A stretch of DNA of 64,000 nt from Desulfuromonadales bacterium (lineage in GTDB: Bacteria > Desulfobacterota > Desulfuromonadia > Geobacterales > Pseudopelobacteraceae), in contig JACAAY010000006.1 of NCBI GenBank assembly GCA_013377095.1, forward strand, positions 1-64,000, in the 5' to 3' direction. Position numbers and translations under genes: made by a program. Positions 18,201 to 27,812 of this stretch are shown here, piece by piece. Position 1 is the first letter of the stretch; each line of letters opens with the position of its first letter. The notes beneath the pieces are model-generated. The model did not search any database. It saw only the letters and a program-made list of their open reading frames with translations, and was not told the origin of the DNA.

Positions 18201-19981
18201 TTGGCCCTCCCGATGGCATCGAATTTACACAGCTGTCGACAGACATCGCACCCGGTGCAGAGCTGGGGATTGATATACGCCTTGCCTTTTTTACCCTCTC
18301 CGGGACACCATTCGATTGCCGGGCATCCGATCTTGAGACAGGCCCGACAACCGGTGCAGTTTTCATCGTTAACCGCCAGCAGCGGCCCCTTCTGGAAAAC
18401 ACCCTCGCGTTTGACCAGGATGCAGGGTTTGTCGGTAATGATAACCGATGGTTCGGGCCGGTTCATCTCCTCCTGGATCACCGTGCGGGTCTGCTCCAGA
18501 TCAAAGGGATTGATCGTGCGGACATGCTTGACCCCCAGTGCCGTACACAGCAACGGCAGATCGACACAGTGGGTGGGGTCGTTCATCAGGGTGAAACCGG
18601 AAGCGGGGTTATCCTGGCGACCGGTCATGGCGGTGATGCGGTTGTCCAGAATGATCACCGTGGCAGGAGACTGATTGTACACCAGATCCATCAGGCCGTT
18701 GACACCGGTGTGCAGGAAGGTGGAGTCGCCAATGACAGCCACGACCTTTTTCTGTTCCTCAACGGAAACAACTTTTGTCACACCGGTGGCCATGCCGATG
18801 GAGGCCCCCATGCAGACACAGGTATCCATGGCCGAAAGCGGAGGCATGAAACCAAGGGTATAACAGCCGATATCACCGGACACATAGGCCTTCAATTGAT
18901 TCAGCGTATGGAACACACCACGATGCGGGCAACCTGGACACATGTTGGGGGGGCGTTGCGGAAGAGAAGGCATCCCTGCATTGCCCTGTTTAAGAGTCTG
19001 CGTTTCCACTGTGGCAATTCCGATTCCGCTGAATGCGGCGCTCAATCTTTCCGGTGTCAGCTCACCGCACAGGGAGATGATTTCCTTGCCGACAACCGCA
19101 ATTCCCATGGCCTTGACCTGTTCTTCGATAAACGGATCAAGTTCTTCGACAACAAAGAGCCTGTCCACCGAAGCGGCAAACTCTCGAATCAGCGCGTGGG
19201 GTAAGGGATAGACCATGCCGAGTTTGAGCGTGGAAGCGGTGGGCAGCACTTCACGCACATACTGGTAACAGACACCTGAGGTTATAATGCCGATGGTGGT
19301 TTCACGCAGTTCCAGACAGTTGATTGCCATGGAGGCCCCCTGCTCGGCAAGGGCGCTGCAGCGTTTTTCAACCAGCGGATGGCGCACCCGGGCATTTCCC
19401 GGAAGCATGACCTGCTTGGCGGCATTTTTGACCAACTTGGGTGTGGGCAGATCGGCAACCCGCTCACCCAGCTCAACGATTGATTTGCTGTGGGAAATTC
19501 GGGTGGTGGTCCTCAGCATGACCGGAGTGTCAAACTGTTCTGAAAGCTCAAACGCCAGGCGGGTAAACTCCTTGCACTCCTGGGAGTCGGAAGGCTCCAG
19601 CATGGGTATTTTGGCAAATTTGGCGTAGTTACGATTGTCCTGTTCATTCTGCGAGGAATGCATCTCGGGATCATCGGCTGAAACCAGCACCAGACCACCA
19701 TTGACACCGGTGTAGGAGAGCGTGAAGAGCGGATCGGCCGCCACGTTGACGCCGACATGTTTCATGGCCACCAACGCTCGCCCCCCCCCAAACGAAGCGC
19801 CGATTCCAACCTCAAGGGCAACCTTCTCATTTGGCGCCCAGGAAGAGTTGATCTCCTTGTAATCAAGTGTGTTTTCAAGGATTTCGGTAGATGGTGTCCC
19901 CGGATAGGCGCAGGCGACGATACAACCGGCCTCATACGCGCCACGGGCTATGGCCTCATTGCCTGAAAGAATTTCTTTCAT
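18197..19981 (-). CDS. iorA: indolepyruvate ferredoxin oxidoreductase, alpha subunit
   Basis: A 594-residue subunit. The N-terminal pyrimidine-binding domain begins GNEAIARGAYEAGC with AYPGTPSTEI. The TPP-binding domain holds GDIGCYTLG and GDSTFLHTGVNGLMDLVYN. The C terminus carries a two-cluster ferredoxin domain with CTGCRACLKIGCPAIEW and CTGCDVCRQLCKFDAI. It is the first gene of the operon that runs iorA-iorB-carbonic anhydrase-paaK and perhaps further. The enzyme is typical of anaerobic fermentation or oxidation of aromatic amino acids. Confidence 0.95.
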   Translation of the reverse strand: MKEILSGNEAIARGAYEAGCIVACAYPGTPSTEILENTLDYKEINSSWAPNEKVALEVGIGASFGGGRALVAMKHVGVNVAADPLFTLSYTGVNGGLVLVSADDPEMHSSQNEQDNRNYAKFAKIPMLEPSDSQECKEFTRLAFELSEQFDTPVMLRTTTRISHSKSIVELGERVADLPTPKLVKNAAKQVMLPGNARVRHPLVEKRCSALAEQGASMAINCLELRETTIGIITSGVCYQYVREVLPTASTLKLGMVYPLPHALIREFAASVDRLFVVEELDPFIEEQVKAMGIAVVGKEIISLCGELTPERLSAAFSGIGIATVETQTLKQGNAGMPSLPQRPPNMCPGCPHRGVFHTLNQLKAYVSGDIGCYTLGFMPPLSAMDTCVCMGASIGMATGVTKVVSVEEQKKVVAVIGDSTFLHTGVNGLMDLVYNQSPATVIILDNRITAMTGRQDNPASGFTLMNDPTHCVDLPLLCTALGVKHVRTINPFDLEQTRTVIQEEMNRPEPSVIITDKPCILVKREGVFQKGPLLAVNDENCTGCRACLKIGCPAIEWCPGEGKKGKAYINPQLCTGCDVCRQLCKFDAIGRAK

Positions 19982-20162
19982 TGTATACTCTCTTTACCTG
20001 GATTTTTGTTTGGTTGCCAGCAAAGCCTTGGCACTATACTAAAACAAGGTAAAGATTGCAATTCGTTTGAAATCATTACTTACAAAGATATCCCTGAAAT
20101 CAGTTGCCAATTCACGTCGGCTTACCTATAATTCAGCATTTCAGAAAACATGGAGTCATTTT

Positions 20163-20822
20163 GTGGGATATTTCATAACATTCGAAGGCATTGAAGGATG
20201 CGGCAAGACAACACAGATCAAGCTGCTTGGTGAGCAACTTGAATCCCTCGGTTATTCCGTTTTGATTACACGGGAGCCGGGCGGCTGTCCCATTGCCGAC
20301 AAAATTCGTTCTATCCTGCTTGATGCGGACAACCGCGGCATGTCCTCCCTGACGGAACTGCTCATGTACGCTGCTGCCCGTGCGCAACATGTGTCGGAAG
20401 TGATTCTGCCGGCCCTTAAGCAGGGTAACGTTGTTCTCTGTGATCGTTTTACCGATGCAACCATTGCCTATCAAAGCTACGGTCGTGGTATTGATCAGGA
20501 GACTGTGAACAAACTCAACCTGATGGCCTGCCAATCGGTGTTCCCCGACCTGACAGTGCTGATTGATTGCGAAGTAACCACCGGGCTGGAACGGGCGCGG
20601 CGCAGGATCGAAACGAACTCCGGTCCCCGTGAAGAACGTTTCGAACTTGAAGCGCTCGATTTTCATCAGCGGGTCCGCAACGGCTATCTGACCATTGCCC
20701 AGAATGAGCCACAGCGCTTCATAACGGTAGACGGCAGCGGCAGCAGGGAAGCTATCTCTGAAATCATTGCGGCACAGGTTCTGCAGAATCGGTTGAACAA
20801 CAACATTTATGCCACTCTCTGA
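20163..20822 (+). CDS. tmk: thymidylate kinase
   Basis: A 219-residue dTMP kinase (dTMP to dTDP). The GTG start at 20163 follows GGAG at 7 bases and gives the expected N terminus VGYFITFEGIEGCGKTTQ with the P-loop; an upstream in-frame ATG at 20067 would add 32 residues unlike the family. The DRFTDATIAYQSYGRG motif (DR(Y/F) catalytic region) and an arginine-rich lid around RARRRIETN are visible. It overlaps holB by 14 bases. Confidence 0.94.
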   Translation: MGYFITFEGIEGCGKTTQIKLLGEQLESLGYSVLITREPGGCPIADKIRSILLDADNRGMSSLTELLMYAAARAQHVSEVILPALKQGNVVLCDRFTDATIAYQSYGRGIDQETVNKLNLMACQSVFPDLTVLIDCEVTTGLERARRRIETNSGPREERFELEALDFHQRVRNGYLTIAQNEPQRFITVDGSGSREAISEIIAAQVLQNRLNNNIYATL

Positions 20823-21792
20823 GATCATGGGTCATGACCGGGTTGTTGAGGTATTACAGCGCTCACTCCGCTCGGGCAAGACGGCCCATGCCTACATTTT
20901 TGAGGGTCCCTGCGGTTGCGGCAGACGAAAAACCGCCCTGGCGTTGATTCAGGCGCTCTTTTGTCATGCCGTAAGCGATGATGCCTGCGGGGTCTGTGCG
21001 TCCTGTCGCAAGGTTGCCGGCGGTAATCATGGCGATATCCACATAGTTGAACCGCTGCCGGACAAACGCGATATAAACATAGCCCAGTTGCGTGATGTGC
21101 AGCGCGCCCTGGCCATGCGACCCTATGAGGCGCCGCGCTCCGCCTGTATTGTTGAACCGGCTGACAGGATGAACAACAATTCGGCCAACTCGTTTCTCAA
21201 AACCCTGGAAGAACCTCCGGGAAACGCCATTATCATCCTGATCACCGAAAATGCCGACATGCTGCTGCCCACCATCCGTTCACGCTGCCAGCTGGTTCGA
21301 TTTGCTCCCCTCTCACCGGAGCATATCGGGCTGCTGCTTGAACGCAACGGCATGGATGCTGAAAACGCCGCCCTGCTGGCTCCCCTGGCTGACGGCAGCA
21401 TGCAGCGCGCACTGGAGCTTGACAATGATGCACTGGCTCTGCGCAGGGAGCAGCTTGTAAAGCACCTTTCCACCCTTTCGCTGGATCGCATCGTGACCGT
21501 TTTTGATGCTGCGGAGGAGTTGAGCGGCAACCGGGACGAAACACTGGATACCATTGACATGCTGCTCTCCTTCAGCCGCGACATGCTCCATCTGGCAGCC
21601 GGGTGCGGTGATGTCATCAACACAACCATTCAGCCCCTGTTGGAGGGGCTGGTGATCCGCTTGAAGCTTCAAGGAGTGCTGCAACTCGCTGACGATATTC
21701 TGGAGACACGACGATCGGTGCAACGCAACGCCAATGCGAAGCTGGCTCTCGATCACCTTTTCATCAGAATAGCCGGGGCCCTCGCATCCTGA
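20809..21792 (+). CDS. holB: DNA polymerase III delta' subunit
   Basis: A 327-residue clamp-loader AAA+ subunit. It contains the zinc-finger cysteines of DACGVCASCRKV, the region RSACIVEPADRMNNNSANS and the sensor-region LKTLEEPPGNAIIILIT with the SRC-type motif in RSRCQLVRF. The P-loop reads GPCGCGRRKTA, with two arginines before the lysine, so nucleotide binding may be lost, as in some delta' subunits. The tmk-holB-ricT-metG order is a common bacterial arrangement and supports the call. Confidence 0.9.
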   Translation: MPLSEIMGHDRVVEVLQRSLRSGKTAHAYIFEGPCGCGRRKTALALIQALFCHAVSDDACGVCASCRKVAGGNHGDIHIVEPLPDKRDINIAQLRDVQRALAMRPYEAPRSACIVEPADRMNNNSANSFLKTLEEPPGNAIIILITENADMLLPTIRSRCQLVRFAPLSPEHIGLLLERNGMDAENAALLAPLADGSMQRALELDNDALALRREQLVKHLSTLSLDRIVTVFDAAEELSGNRDETLDTIDMLLSFSRDMLHLAAGCGDVINTTIQPLLEGLVIRLKLQGVLQLADDILETRRSVQRNANAKLALDHLFIRIAGALAS

Positions 21793-21854
21793 ACCGCCAC
21801 GGCTTGCCTGCCACACAAGAATCCATTCAGCACCAGCAGCCAAGGAGAAATTCG

Positions 21855-22943
21855 TTGCCACGTATAGTTACCCTTCAGTTCAGTACAGCCGGAAAATTGT
21901 ATGATTTTAATGCCGGTGATCTCGAATTAGCACCGCGCGACCGAGTTCTTGTGGAAACGGAACGGGGCGTTGCCATTGCAACGGTTGTTACCGCGCCGGT
22001 TGTGCGTAGCGATGAGGAGACCCCAGGCGACCTGACACCGGTCATGCGTATTGCCACCCAGGAAGACCTGGAATCGCTGAAACGCAATGCGCGCAAGGAA
22101 AAGGACGCCTACGATTTTTGTAATAAACGCATCATGGAACGCGGCATGCAGATGAAGCTGGTCCGTGTCGAATACCTCTTCGACGGCAGCAAGGCGGTTT
22201 TTTACTTTACCGCTGACGGGCGAGTTGATTTTCGCGTCCTGGTCAAGGACCTGGCGCACACCTTTCACACCCGCATTGAAATGCGCCAGATCGGTGTCCG
22301 CGATGAATCAAAGATGGTTGGCGGCATCGGCATCTGTGGCAGAGAGCTCTGCTGCTGTTCCTGGCTGCGTGATTTCCAGCCGGTTTCGGTCAAGATGGCA
22401 AAAGAACAAAATCTAGCGCTCAATCCCAGCAAGATCTCCGGTCAATGCGGACGTCTGCTCTGTTGCCTCGACTACGAATACGATACCTACTGCAGTCTGC
22501 GCAAAACACTCCCCAAATGCGGAAAGCGTGTCTGCACCGACTCCGTAACCGGCGTCGTTGACAAGTTGAACATTCTGACCGGCAACATCACCCTCAAACT
22601 AGATGACGGGAAACTGGTCGTGGTCAAAAAAGTGGATATTACGGGCGAAGCACCACCAGCTGATACGCCACCTCCACGGATTGAATCACCCGTGTCGGCC
22701 GGCCGGTCAAGCCAGAGAAGCCGTGAGCGCCAGGGGGATCGACTCCTCGCGGAAGTGGTTCCGCTGGTGGAACTTGTAAAAGCTGACACCACAAAACCAG
22801 TTGCTACGGGAGAAGCATCTCCTCAGCGTGACAGCCAACCGAAACCGGCCCGCAAAAAACATCGCACCCGCAAGCCTGGCCCGCGCAAACCGTCTGGCGG
22901 CACACCTCCGGCAGGTGAGCCAGGCGGCGGCGCCAAAGAGTGA
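21855..22943 (+). CDS. ricT: PSP1 domain protein, RicT/YaaT-like
   Basis: A 362-residue PSP1-family protein. TTG 21855 is chosen: AAGGAG lies 7 bases upstream and the protein then starts PRIVTLQFSTAGKLYDF, as the family does; an upstream ATG at 21804 is less likely. The core has the cysteine-rich block GICGRELCCCSW and SGQCGRLLCCLDYEYDTYC, which can bind iron-sulfur clusters in the Bacillus Ric complex. The last ~100 residues are a low-complexity basic tail (RKKHRTRKPGPRKPSG) not found in the Bacillus protein, suggesting RNA or ribosome contact. The position between holB and metG is conserved in many bacteria. Confidence 0.85.
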   Translation: MPRIVTLQFSTAGKLYDFNAGDLELAPRDRVLVETERGVAIATVVTAPVVRSDEETPGDLTPVMRIATQEDLESLKRNARKEKDAYDFCNKRIMERGMQMKLVRVEYLFDGSKAVFYFTADGRVDFRVLVKDLAHTFHTRIEMRQIGVRDESKMVGGIGICGRELCCCSWLRDFQPVSVKMAKEQNLALNPSKISGQCGRLLCCLDYEYDTYCSLRKTLPKCGKRVCTDSVTGVVDKLNILTGNITLKLDDGKLVVVKKVDITGEAPPADTPPPRIESPVSAGRSSQRSRERQGDRLLAEVVPLVELVKADTTKPVATGEASPQRDSQPKPARKKHRTRKPGPRKPSGGTPPAGEPGGGAKE

Positions 22944-23004
22944 CAAGATGTAAACCTGACGGTCGTTACCCTACCATTTTCACTACTCAATCAGGAGCAT
23001 GTAC

Positions 23005-24531
23005 ATGAAACCTGCATTTTACGTAACCACACCCATATATTATGTCAACGACGTACCGCACATCGGCCACGCCTACACAACCGTGGCAGCCGATGTTCTG
23101 GCTCGTTACAAGCGGCTGATGGGCTTCGATGTCTATTTCCTGACCGGCAGCGACGAACATGGCCAGAAAGTGGAAAAAGCCGCCATCACCGCCGGAGAGA
23201 CGCCGCTGGAGCTGGCTGATCGGGTCGTCAAGCGTTATCAGGCGCTCTGGGAACGGCTGGGGATATCCAACAACGACTTCATCAGAACCACCCAGGAGCG
23301 CCACAAGCAGGGTGTAGCCCACATCTTTACAGAAATCCTGAACCGCGGCGATATCTACCTGGGTGAATACGAGGACTGGTACTGCACCCCCTGCGAGACC
23401 TTCTGGACCGAAACCCAGCTGATCGAAGACCGCTGCCCGGACTGCAACCGTCCGGTGGAAAAGCTCAAGGAGGAGTCGTATTTCTTCCGCATGAGCAAAT
23501 ACCAGGAGCAACTGCTGGCCCATATCGAGGCCAACCCGGATTTTATCCAGCCCAAAAGCAAACGCAACGAGATCATATCCTTTATAAAGGAAGGACTTCG
23601 CGACCTGTCGGTCTCACGCACCACCTTTACCTGGGGCATCCCGGTGCCGGGTAACGAAAAGCATGTCATCTATGTCTGGTTCGATGCCCTGACCAACTAC
23701 ATGACCGCCCTGGGCTATCCGGAGAATACCGCCGAATTCATTCAGTTCTGGCCGGCAAGCGTTCATCTGATCGGCAAGGATATCTTGCGCTTTCACGCCG
23801 TCTACTGGCCCACCTTCCTGATGGCAGCCGGCTTGCCGCTGCCGGAAAAGGTCTTTGCCCACGGCTGGTGGACGGTGGAAGGGCAGAAGATGAGCAAAAG
23901 CCTGCAGAACGTGGTTGAACCGAACATGCTGATCGACAAGTATGGTGTTGACGTGGTCAGATATTTCCTGATGCGCGAGGTACCCTTCGGCCTGGACGGC
24001 GACTTTTCCCACACGGCACTGATCCAGCGGCTCAACTCCGATCTGGCCAACGACATCGGCAACCTGCTCTCCCGCTCGACCGCCATGGCGGTCAAATACT
24101 TTGACGGCATCCTTCCGGCCGCGTCACAAATGCTGGAAATAGATAGTGTACTCAAGAGCAAAACTGAAGAAATGATTGTTGCGGTCAGCAGATTCATGGA
24201 TGAGCTGGCCTTCAGCAAGGCGCTTCAGGCCATCTGGGAGGTCATCTCGGCCGGAAACAAATACATCGACGACACCGCACCCTGGACCCTGGCCAAGGAT
24301 CCGGACCAGAAGAGCCGATTGGCCACAGTCATGTACTGCCTGCTGGAGTCGCAGCGCATCATCCACTGCATCCTGTCGGCATTTCTGCCGTCAACCACTG
24401 AAAAGGCATTGTGTTCCCTGGGGTGGAATGATGCAGCTTCCAAAGAGGGACTGGTGTGGGGAGGTTTAAAGGCAGGTACGACGATTATAAAGGCGGAGGC
24501 GTTGTTTCCGAGGTATGAGGAAAAAATATGA
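23005..24531 (+). CDS. metG: methionyl-tRNA synthetase
   Basis: A 508-residue class I synthetase charging tRNA-Met. The HIGH motif (PHIGHAYTTVAADVLARY), the zinc-type cysteines CTPCETFW and CPDCNRPV, and KMSKS (EGQKMSKSLQN) are all present. The C-terminal tRNA-binding (EMAP-like) domain of longer MetG proteins is absent, which is a recognised short form. ATG 23005 lies 7 bases after AGGAG; the ATG at 22999 is only 1 base away from it. It ends 21 bases before the convergent pilin gene. Confidence 0.95.
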   Translation: MKPAFYVTTPIYYVNDVPHIGHAYTTVAADVLARYKRLMGFDVYFLTGSDEHGQKVEKAAITAGETPLELADRVVKRYQALWERLGISNNDFIRTTQERHKQGVAHIFTEILNRGDIYLGEYEDWYCTPCETFWTETQLIEDRCPDCNRPVEKLKEESYFFRMSKYQEQLLAHIEANPDFIQPKSKRNEIISFIKEGLRDLSVSRTTFTWGIPVPGNEKHVIYVWFDALTNYMTALGYPENTAEFIQFWPASVHLIGKDILRFHAVYWPTFLMAAGLPLPEKVFAHGWWTVEGQKMSKSLQNVVEPNMLIDKYGVDVVRYFLMREVPFGLDGDFSHTALIQRLNSDLANDIGNLLSRSTAMAVKYFDGILPAASQMLEIDSVLKSKTEEMIVAVSRFMDELAFSKALQAIWEVISAGNKYIDDTAPWTLAKDPDQKSRLATVMYCLLESQRIIHCILSAFLPSTTEKALCSLGWNDAASKEGLVWGGLKAGTTIIKAEALFPRYEEKI

Positions 24532-24551
24532 TGGCCCGCTCCCTCCTTATC

Positions 24552-25202
24552 CTACAGGGCAGACCAGTTTGGATTTGGTGAACCATTACCAGGTGTCAAA
24601 ATGGTGATCGATGGGATTGCGGAAGCGGCAGCCGGCACACCTGTTGCCGGGAAGCCTCCTACTGCAAGCGGCACACCGACAAAGATACCTCCAACATCAT
24701 TCTGAACGAACTTGGTAGTTGATGATGTCGATTCGGATACAAATATACGACTCCCTTGAGTATGCTTGGTCACCATAACATATGCATATGATCCGGAAAC
24801 AGGAACTGTCGTGGAATAGAAACAAACTCCGTTGGAAATTGCGACACCAATGCCAACTTTTACGTTAACAGGGTTTCGTCCAGCAAGTGCGGAACCTGCA
24901 ACAGTGTCAGTTGCGGGTGACACACCTCCTATTATCAGTGCTCCTGGGCCCCCAGCGCCACTTACAAGAGCCAGACTAACATTGGCTTCCGAGGCCCCAT
25001 AAGTTTGGTGAGCAGCGAATAATGCCTCTTGGGCGGTCTTTGCATTAATAAGATCTGAAACAGCGGTAGAGTTAAAACTCTTTATCCGGTAGGATGAATA
25101 CTGAGGAATGGCTATGGCGGCCAGAATACCGATAATCGCGACCACAATCAACAGTTCGATCAGGGTAAAACCATTATTATAGTACTTCTGTTTGAATTTC
25201 AT
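24552..25202 (-). CDS. type IV pilin-like protein (long form)
   Basis: A 216-residue prepilin. The leader MKFKQKYYNNG is followed by the class-III signal FTLIELLIVVAIIGILAA with the conserved Glu5 after cleavage at Gly11. The rest is a long globular, glycine- and serine-rich domain. ATG 25202 has AAAGG 9 bases upstream, whereas the GTG at 25211 has no spacing. It is the last gene of the block pilA-ABC transporter-TPR-pilin and ends convergent with metG. It may be a minor pilin or an alternative major pilin. Confidence 0.88.
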   Translation of the reverse strand: MKFKQKYYNNGFTLIELLIVVAIIGILAAIAIPQYSSYRIKSFNSTAVSDLINAKTAQEALFAAHQTYGASEANVSLALVSGAGGPGALIIGGVSPATDTVAGSALAGRNPVNVKVGIGVAISNGVCFYSTTVPVSGSYAYVMVTKHTQGSRIFVSESTSSTTKFVQNDVGGIFVGVPLAVGGFPATGVPAAASAIPSITILTPGNGSPNPNWSAL

Positions 25203-25221
25203 GGCAGTCACCCTTTCAAGC

Positions 25222-26109
25222 TTATTGATGAACTTTATTTGTTGAATCCTGTTTTGTCACATATCTTAAATCGCTTGTGGTTTTCACTTTACCGTCTCTA
25301 TCAAAATAAAACACTCCTCCATATGGTTCCACAGGCATACGATCAATTATTCGCTGTTCAATTAGATCGCTAACCTTTACGGGATAAATTCCCATTCTCT
25401 CTTTATAGATAGCTGCAGCCTTTTCCAAGTCGAGCATTTCTTTTAGCGTCACCAACCTGGTCTCATAATCCTTGCGCATTGTTTCATCTTTAGTTGTATT
25501 CAACATACCCTCAAGGAAAACAATGGCGTTCTCAGTTCGATTGCTTTTATAGGCCAAACGGGCTGCAAAAAAACCAAAAAAAGGGTCTGCACCTGGTTTA
25601 TATGAAGCCTGCATCAAATACTCAGCCGCTTTAGCATCATCCTTAAGAAAGTAGTAATAATTAAAACCCACCAAAAAAGGGAGCCAATAGTCCCAATCCC
25701 GATAACGGCATCCCTTTTCGAGCACCACAATGGTTTCATACACCCTGTTTGCCTCCCAGGTCAGCACACTGTTGGCCAGAAAATACGGGTCGAGAAAATA
25801 TGGATCGAGATCGGTAGAGGCCTTTAACGTACTGCTCATCCAGTTAATTTCCCATTCTTCCATTTTTCGACGTTTTTTGTTTTCATACGTGCTTCCGTAA
25901 AAAACAAGCGCCTTGAGGTACAACGTATCGGAAGCCAGTCCGTCAAAATCAAGACTGGTAATTTTCAGGATCGGTGACGGCAGGATAACATTAACCTCGT
26001 CTGCATGTGGAAGCCTCTTGTTCATCGAGGAAAGCGAGGTGAGTGTGCTGAAATACGCCGGGATCAAAACAATCAATATAATTGCCGGTAAAAACGATCC
26101 TATCTTCAT
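25222..26109 (-). CDS. membrane-anchored TPR-like protein of the pilin locus (PilG-like position)
   Basis: A 295-residue protein with one N-terminal hydrophobic segment (about residues 5-25), which would hold it in the inner membrane or act as a signal. The rest is helical with TPR-like spacing (for example DAKAAEYLMQASYKPGADPF and NRTENAIVFLEGML). I do not recognise a catalytic motif. It overlaps the ABC permease gene by 4 bases and precedes a pilin. In Myxococcus xanthus, pilG, pilH and pilI lie next to pilA and are needed for pilus assembly; this gene, the permease and the ATPase occupy equivalent positions. Equivalence to PilG is inferred from position only. Confidence 0.65.
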   Translation of the reverse strand: MKIGSFLPAIILIVLIPAYFSTLTSLSSMNKRLPHADEVNVILPSPILKITSLDFDGLASDTLYLKALVFYGSTYENKKRRKMEEWEINWMSSTLKASTDLDPYFLDPYFLANSVLTWEANRVYETIVVLEKGCRYRDWDYWLPFLVGFNYYYFLKDDAKAAEYLMQASYKPGADPFFGFFAARLAYKSNRTENAIVFLEGMLNTTKDETMRKDYETRLVTLKEMLDLEKAAAIYKERMGIYPVKVSDLIEQRIIDRMPVEPYGGVFYFDRDGKVKTTSDLRYVTKQDSTNKVHQ

Positions 26110-26918
26110 GGAAATTCTCTTTTTCTGAAGATAAAACAGGCCAGCGTAAGCACAATAGCTGAATATACAACAGAATATGCAACAACCCCGATAACGTAGG
26201 AAACAGGAATCAGTATGCCATGGGCCACCTGTGTCTTGATATCAAAGAACGACAGATTGGGAAAAAGATAATAGGCTGCCTGTACGACCTTTACGGTCAC
26301 CGGAGAAACGGTAATCCCTACCGACTGCGGAGCCTCTACCAGGGCCTTGACATCGTTTAGCGACATACCGATGATATAAGAGATGATGGTAAGAATAAAT
26401 GTCAGGAATGACGTGCTGGTAAACGAAGCAAATAGAAAACTTAAGGCCGATACGATCATTAGCATCAGAACCGTAAATATGGATGACATCCCGATCAAGT
26501 ACCAAGAAAATCGTTCAAATTGTTTTGGATGCCCTGATTTTATTACCAAAAGGGAAAGCGCAGCAAACAGACTGAGGATGCAGAGACAAGCTATAATGAG
26601 TAGAAAGATACCAAAAAACTTGCCGATTAAATATTGTGACCGCGATACCGGCTTTGCCAGAACCATATAGATTGTCTTGCGGTCAAGATCCTTAGCCATG
26701 AGATTGATTCCGACAAACAGCACCAACAACAGCCCAGAAAATGAAACGGCCGAAAGGGCAATATCCACAGCAACCTTGCCGACTTCCTGACCGACCATAT
26801 CGGAAATGATGAAATTTGCCAGCAGCATCAGAAGCGCCAGCAACGAAATGCCATAGATCGATCTATTTCTAATGCCCTCTTTAAAGGTTATTAGCGCTAT
26901 CGGCCAGAGCAGTTGCAT
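26106..26918 (-). CDS. ABC-2 type transporter permease (pilus-locus ABC transporter)
   Basis: A 270-residue membrane protein with six hydrophobic segments, typical of ABC-2 permeases. The N terminus ALITFKEGIRNRSIYG and the loop MAKDLDRKTIYMVLAKPVSR (a conserved cytoplasmic loop with RK and KPVSR) are diagnostic of this family. It works with the ATPase encoded immediately upstream (2-base gap). Position beside pilA suggests a role like Myxococcus PilI. Confidence 0.85.
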   Translation of the reverse strand: MQLLWPIALITFKEGIRNRSIYGISLLALLMLLANFIISDMVGQEVGKVAVDIALSAVSFSGLLLVLFVGINLMAKDLDRKTIYMVLAKPVSRSQYLIGKFFGIFLLIIACLCILSLFAALSLLVIKSGHPKQFERFSWYLIGMSSIFTVLMLMIVSALSFLFASFTSTSFLTFILTIISYIIGMSLNDVKALVEAPQSVGITVSPVTVKVVQAAYYLFPNLSFFDIKTQVAHGILIPVSYVIGVVAYSVVYSAIVLTLACFIFRKREFP

Positions 26919-26920
26919 TA

Positions 26921-27664
26921 TCAGCGTACCTCCTTGAGTCCAGCTGCGTATACCTCACGGAGAAACACATCTTCCAGCGTATCACCCTGTTGTAGCACGT
27001 CAGCCACACGGCTGGTACGTCGCAACTGTCCCCCGACAATAATGCCGATCTGGTCGCAAAAACGCTCAACATCAGAAAGGATATGGGAAGAAAAGAAAAC
27101 GGTCTTGCCCTCTCCCTTTAACTCCAGAATAATATCACCAACCATCTTTCTACCGATCGGATCAAGCCCGCTCATCGGCTCGTCAAGGATTACAACTGCT
27201 GGATTGTGAATCAATGCCAGCGCCAGCCCAGCGCGCTGCACCATCCCCTTGGAATAGGTGCGCAATGGCCGTTTACGGGCTTCCTGTAGCTGCACCTTGT
27301 CCAGCAGCAGGTTAGAACGTTGCAAAATTGCATCTCTTGTCATACCGGAGGATCTGCCTCCGAACCAGAGAAGTTCCTCCGCAGACAAGTAGTCGTAAAA
27401 ATAGGGACTTTCAGGTAAATAACCGACAAAACTGCGTACATTCTTATCCCCCACATCCCTGTCCATAATTGTTGCCTGGCCGCTATCAGAGAAAATAAAG
27501 TTCAACAAGATTTTGATTGCAGTCGATTTACCAGCTCCATTTGGACCGAGAAAACCGAATATCTGCCCCTGTTCTATTTCCAGGGAGAGATTTTGCAATG
27601 CCTTAACCTTTCTCGCGGTAACCCCCTCCTTGAACTCCTTCGATATATCGACAAATTTTATCAT
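26921..27664 (-). CDS. ABC transporter ATP-binding protein (PilH-like)
   Basis: A 247-residue ABC ATPase. Walker A GPNGAGKSTAIK, signature YSKGMVQRAGLALALIHNP and Walker B VVILDEPMSGLDP with the HILSDVERFCD switch region are present. It is the first of three overlapping or nearly overlapping genes that follow pilA after a terminator. The combination with an ABC-2 permease and pilins parallels the pilH-pilI transporter of Myxococcus. Confidence 0.88.
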   Translation of the reverse strand: MIKFVDISKEFKEGVTARKVKALQNLSLEIEQGQIFGFLGPNGAGKSTAIKILLNFIFSDSGQATIMDRDVGDKNVRSFVGYLPESPYFYDYLSAEELLWFGGRSSGMTRDAILQRSNLLLDKVQLQEARKRPLRTYSKGMVQRAGLALALIHNPAVVILDEPMSGLDPIGRKMVGDIILELKGEGKTVFFSSHILSDVERFCDQIGIIVGGQLRRTSRVADVLQQGDTLEDVFLREVYAAGLKEVR

Positions 27665-27765
27665 GTCACTTGCTCCGGTACGTTTATATGCTGCTATATT
27701 AAATCATGCCAGCAACAACATAATATCATTTACGTCTATTGCAAAGTTTTTTACCCGATGGAACA

Positions 27766-27794
27766 AAAAAAGCCGGGCATAACCCGGCTTTTTT
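27766..27794 (-). terminator. Rho-independent terminator after pilA
   Basis: Perfect 12-bp stem AAAAAAGCCGGG / CCCGGCTTTTTT around CATAA, followed on the minus strand by a run of T. It ends the pilA transcript and separates it from the ABC transporter genes, so pilA can be expressed far above them. Confidence 0.9.
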
Positions 27795-27812
27795 ATTATA
27801 CTTCATGAATCT

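Noticed and set aside
17885-19204. 439-residue plus-strand open frame
   Set aside because: Antisense to iorA/iorB, which carry all iron-sulfur and TPP motifs.
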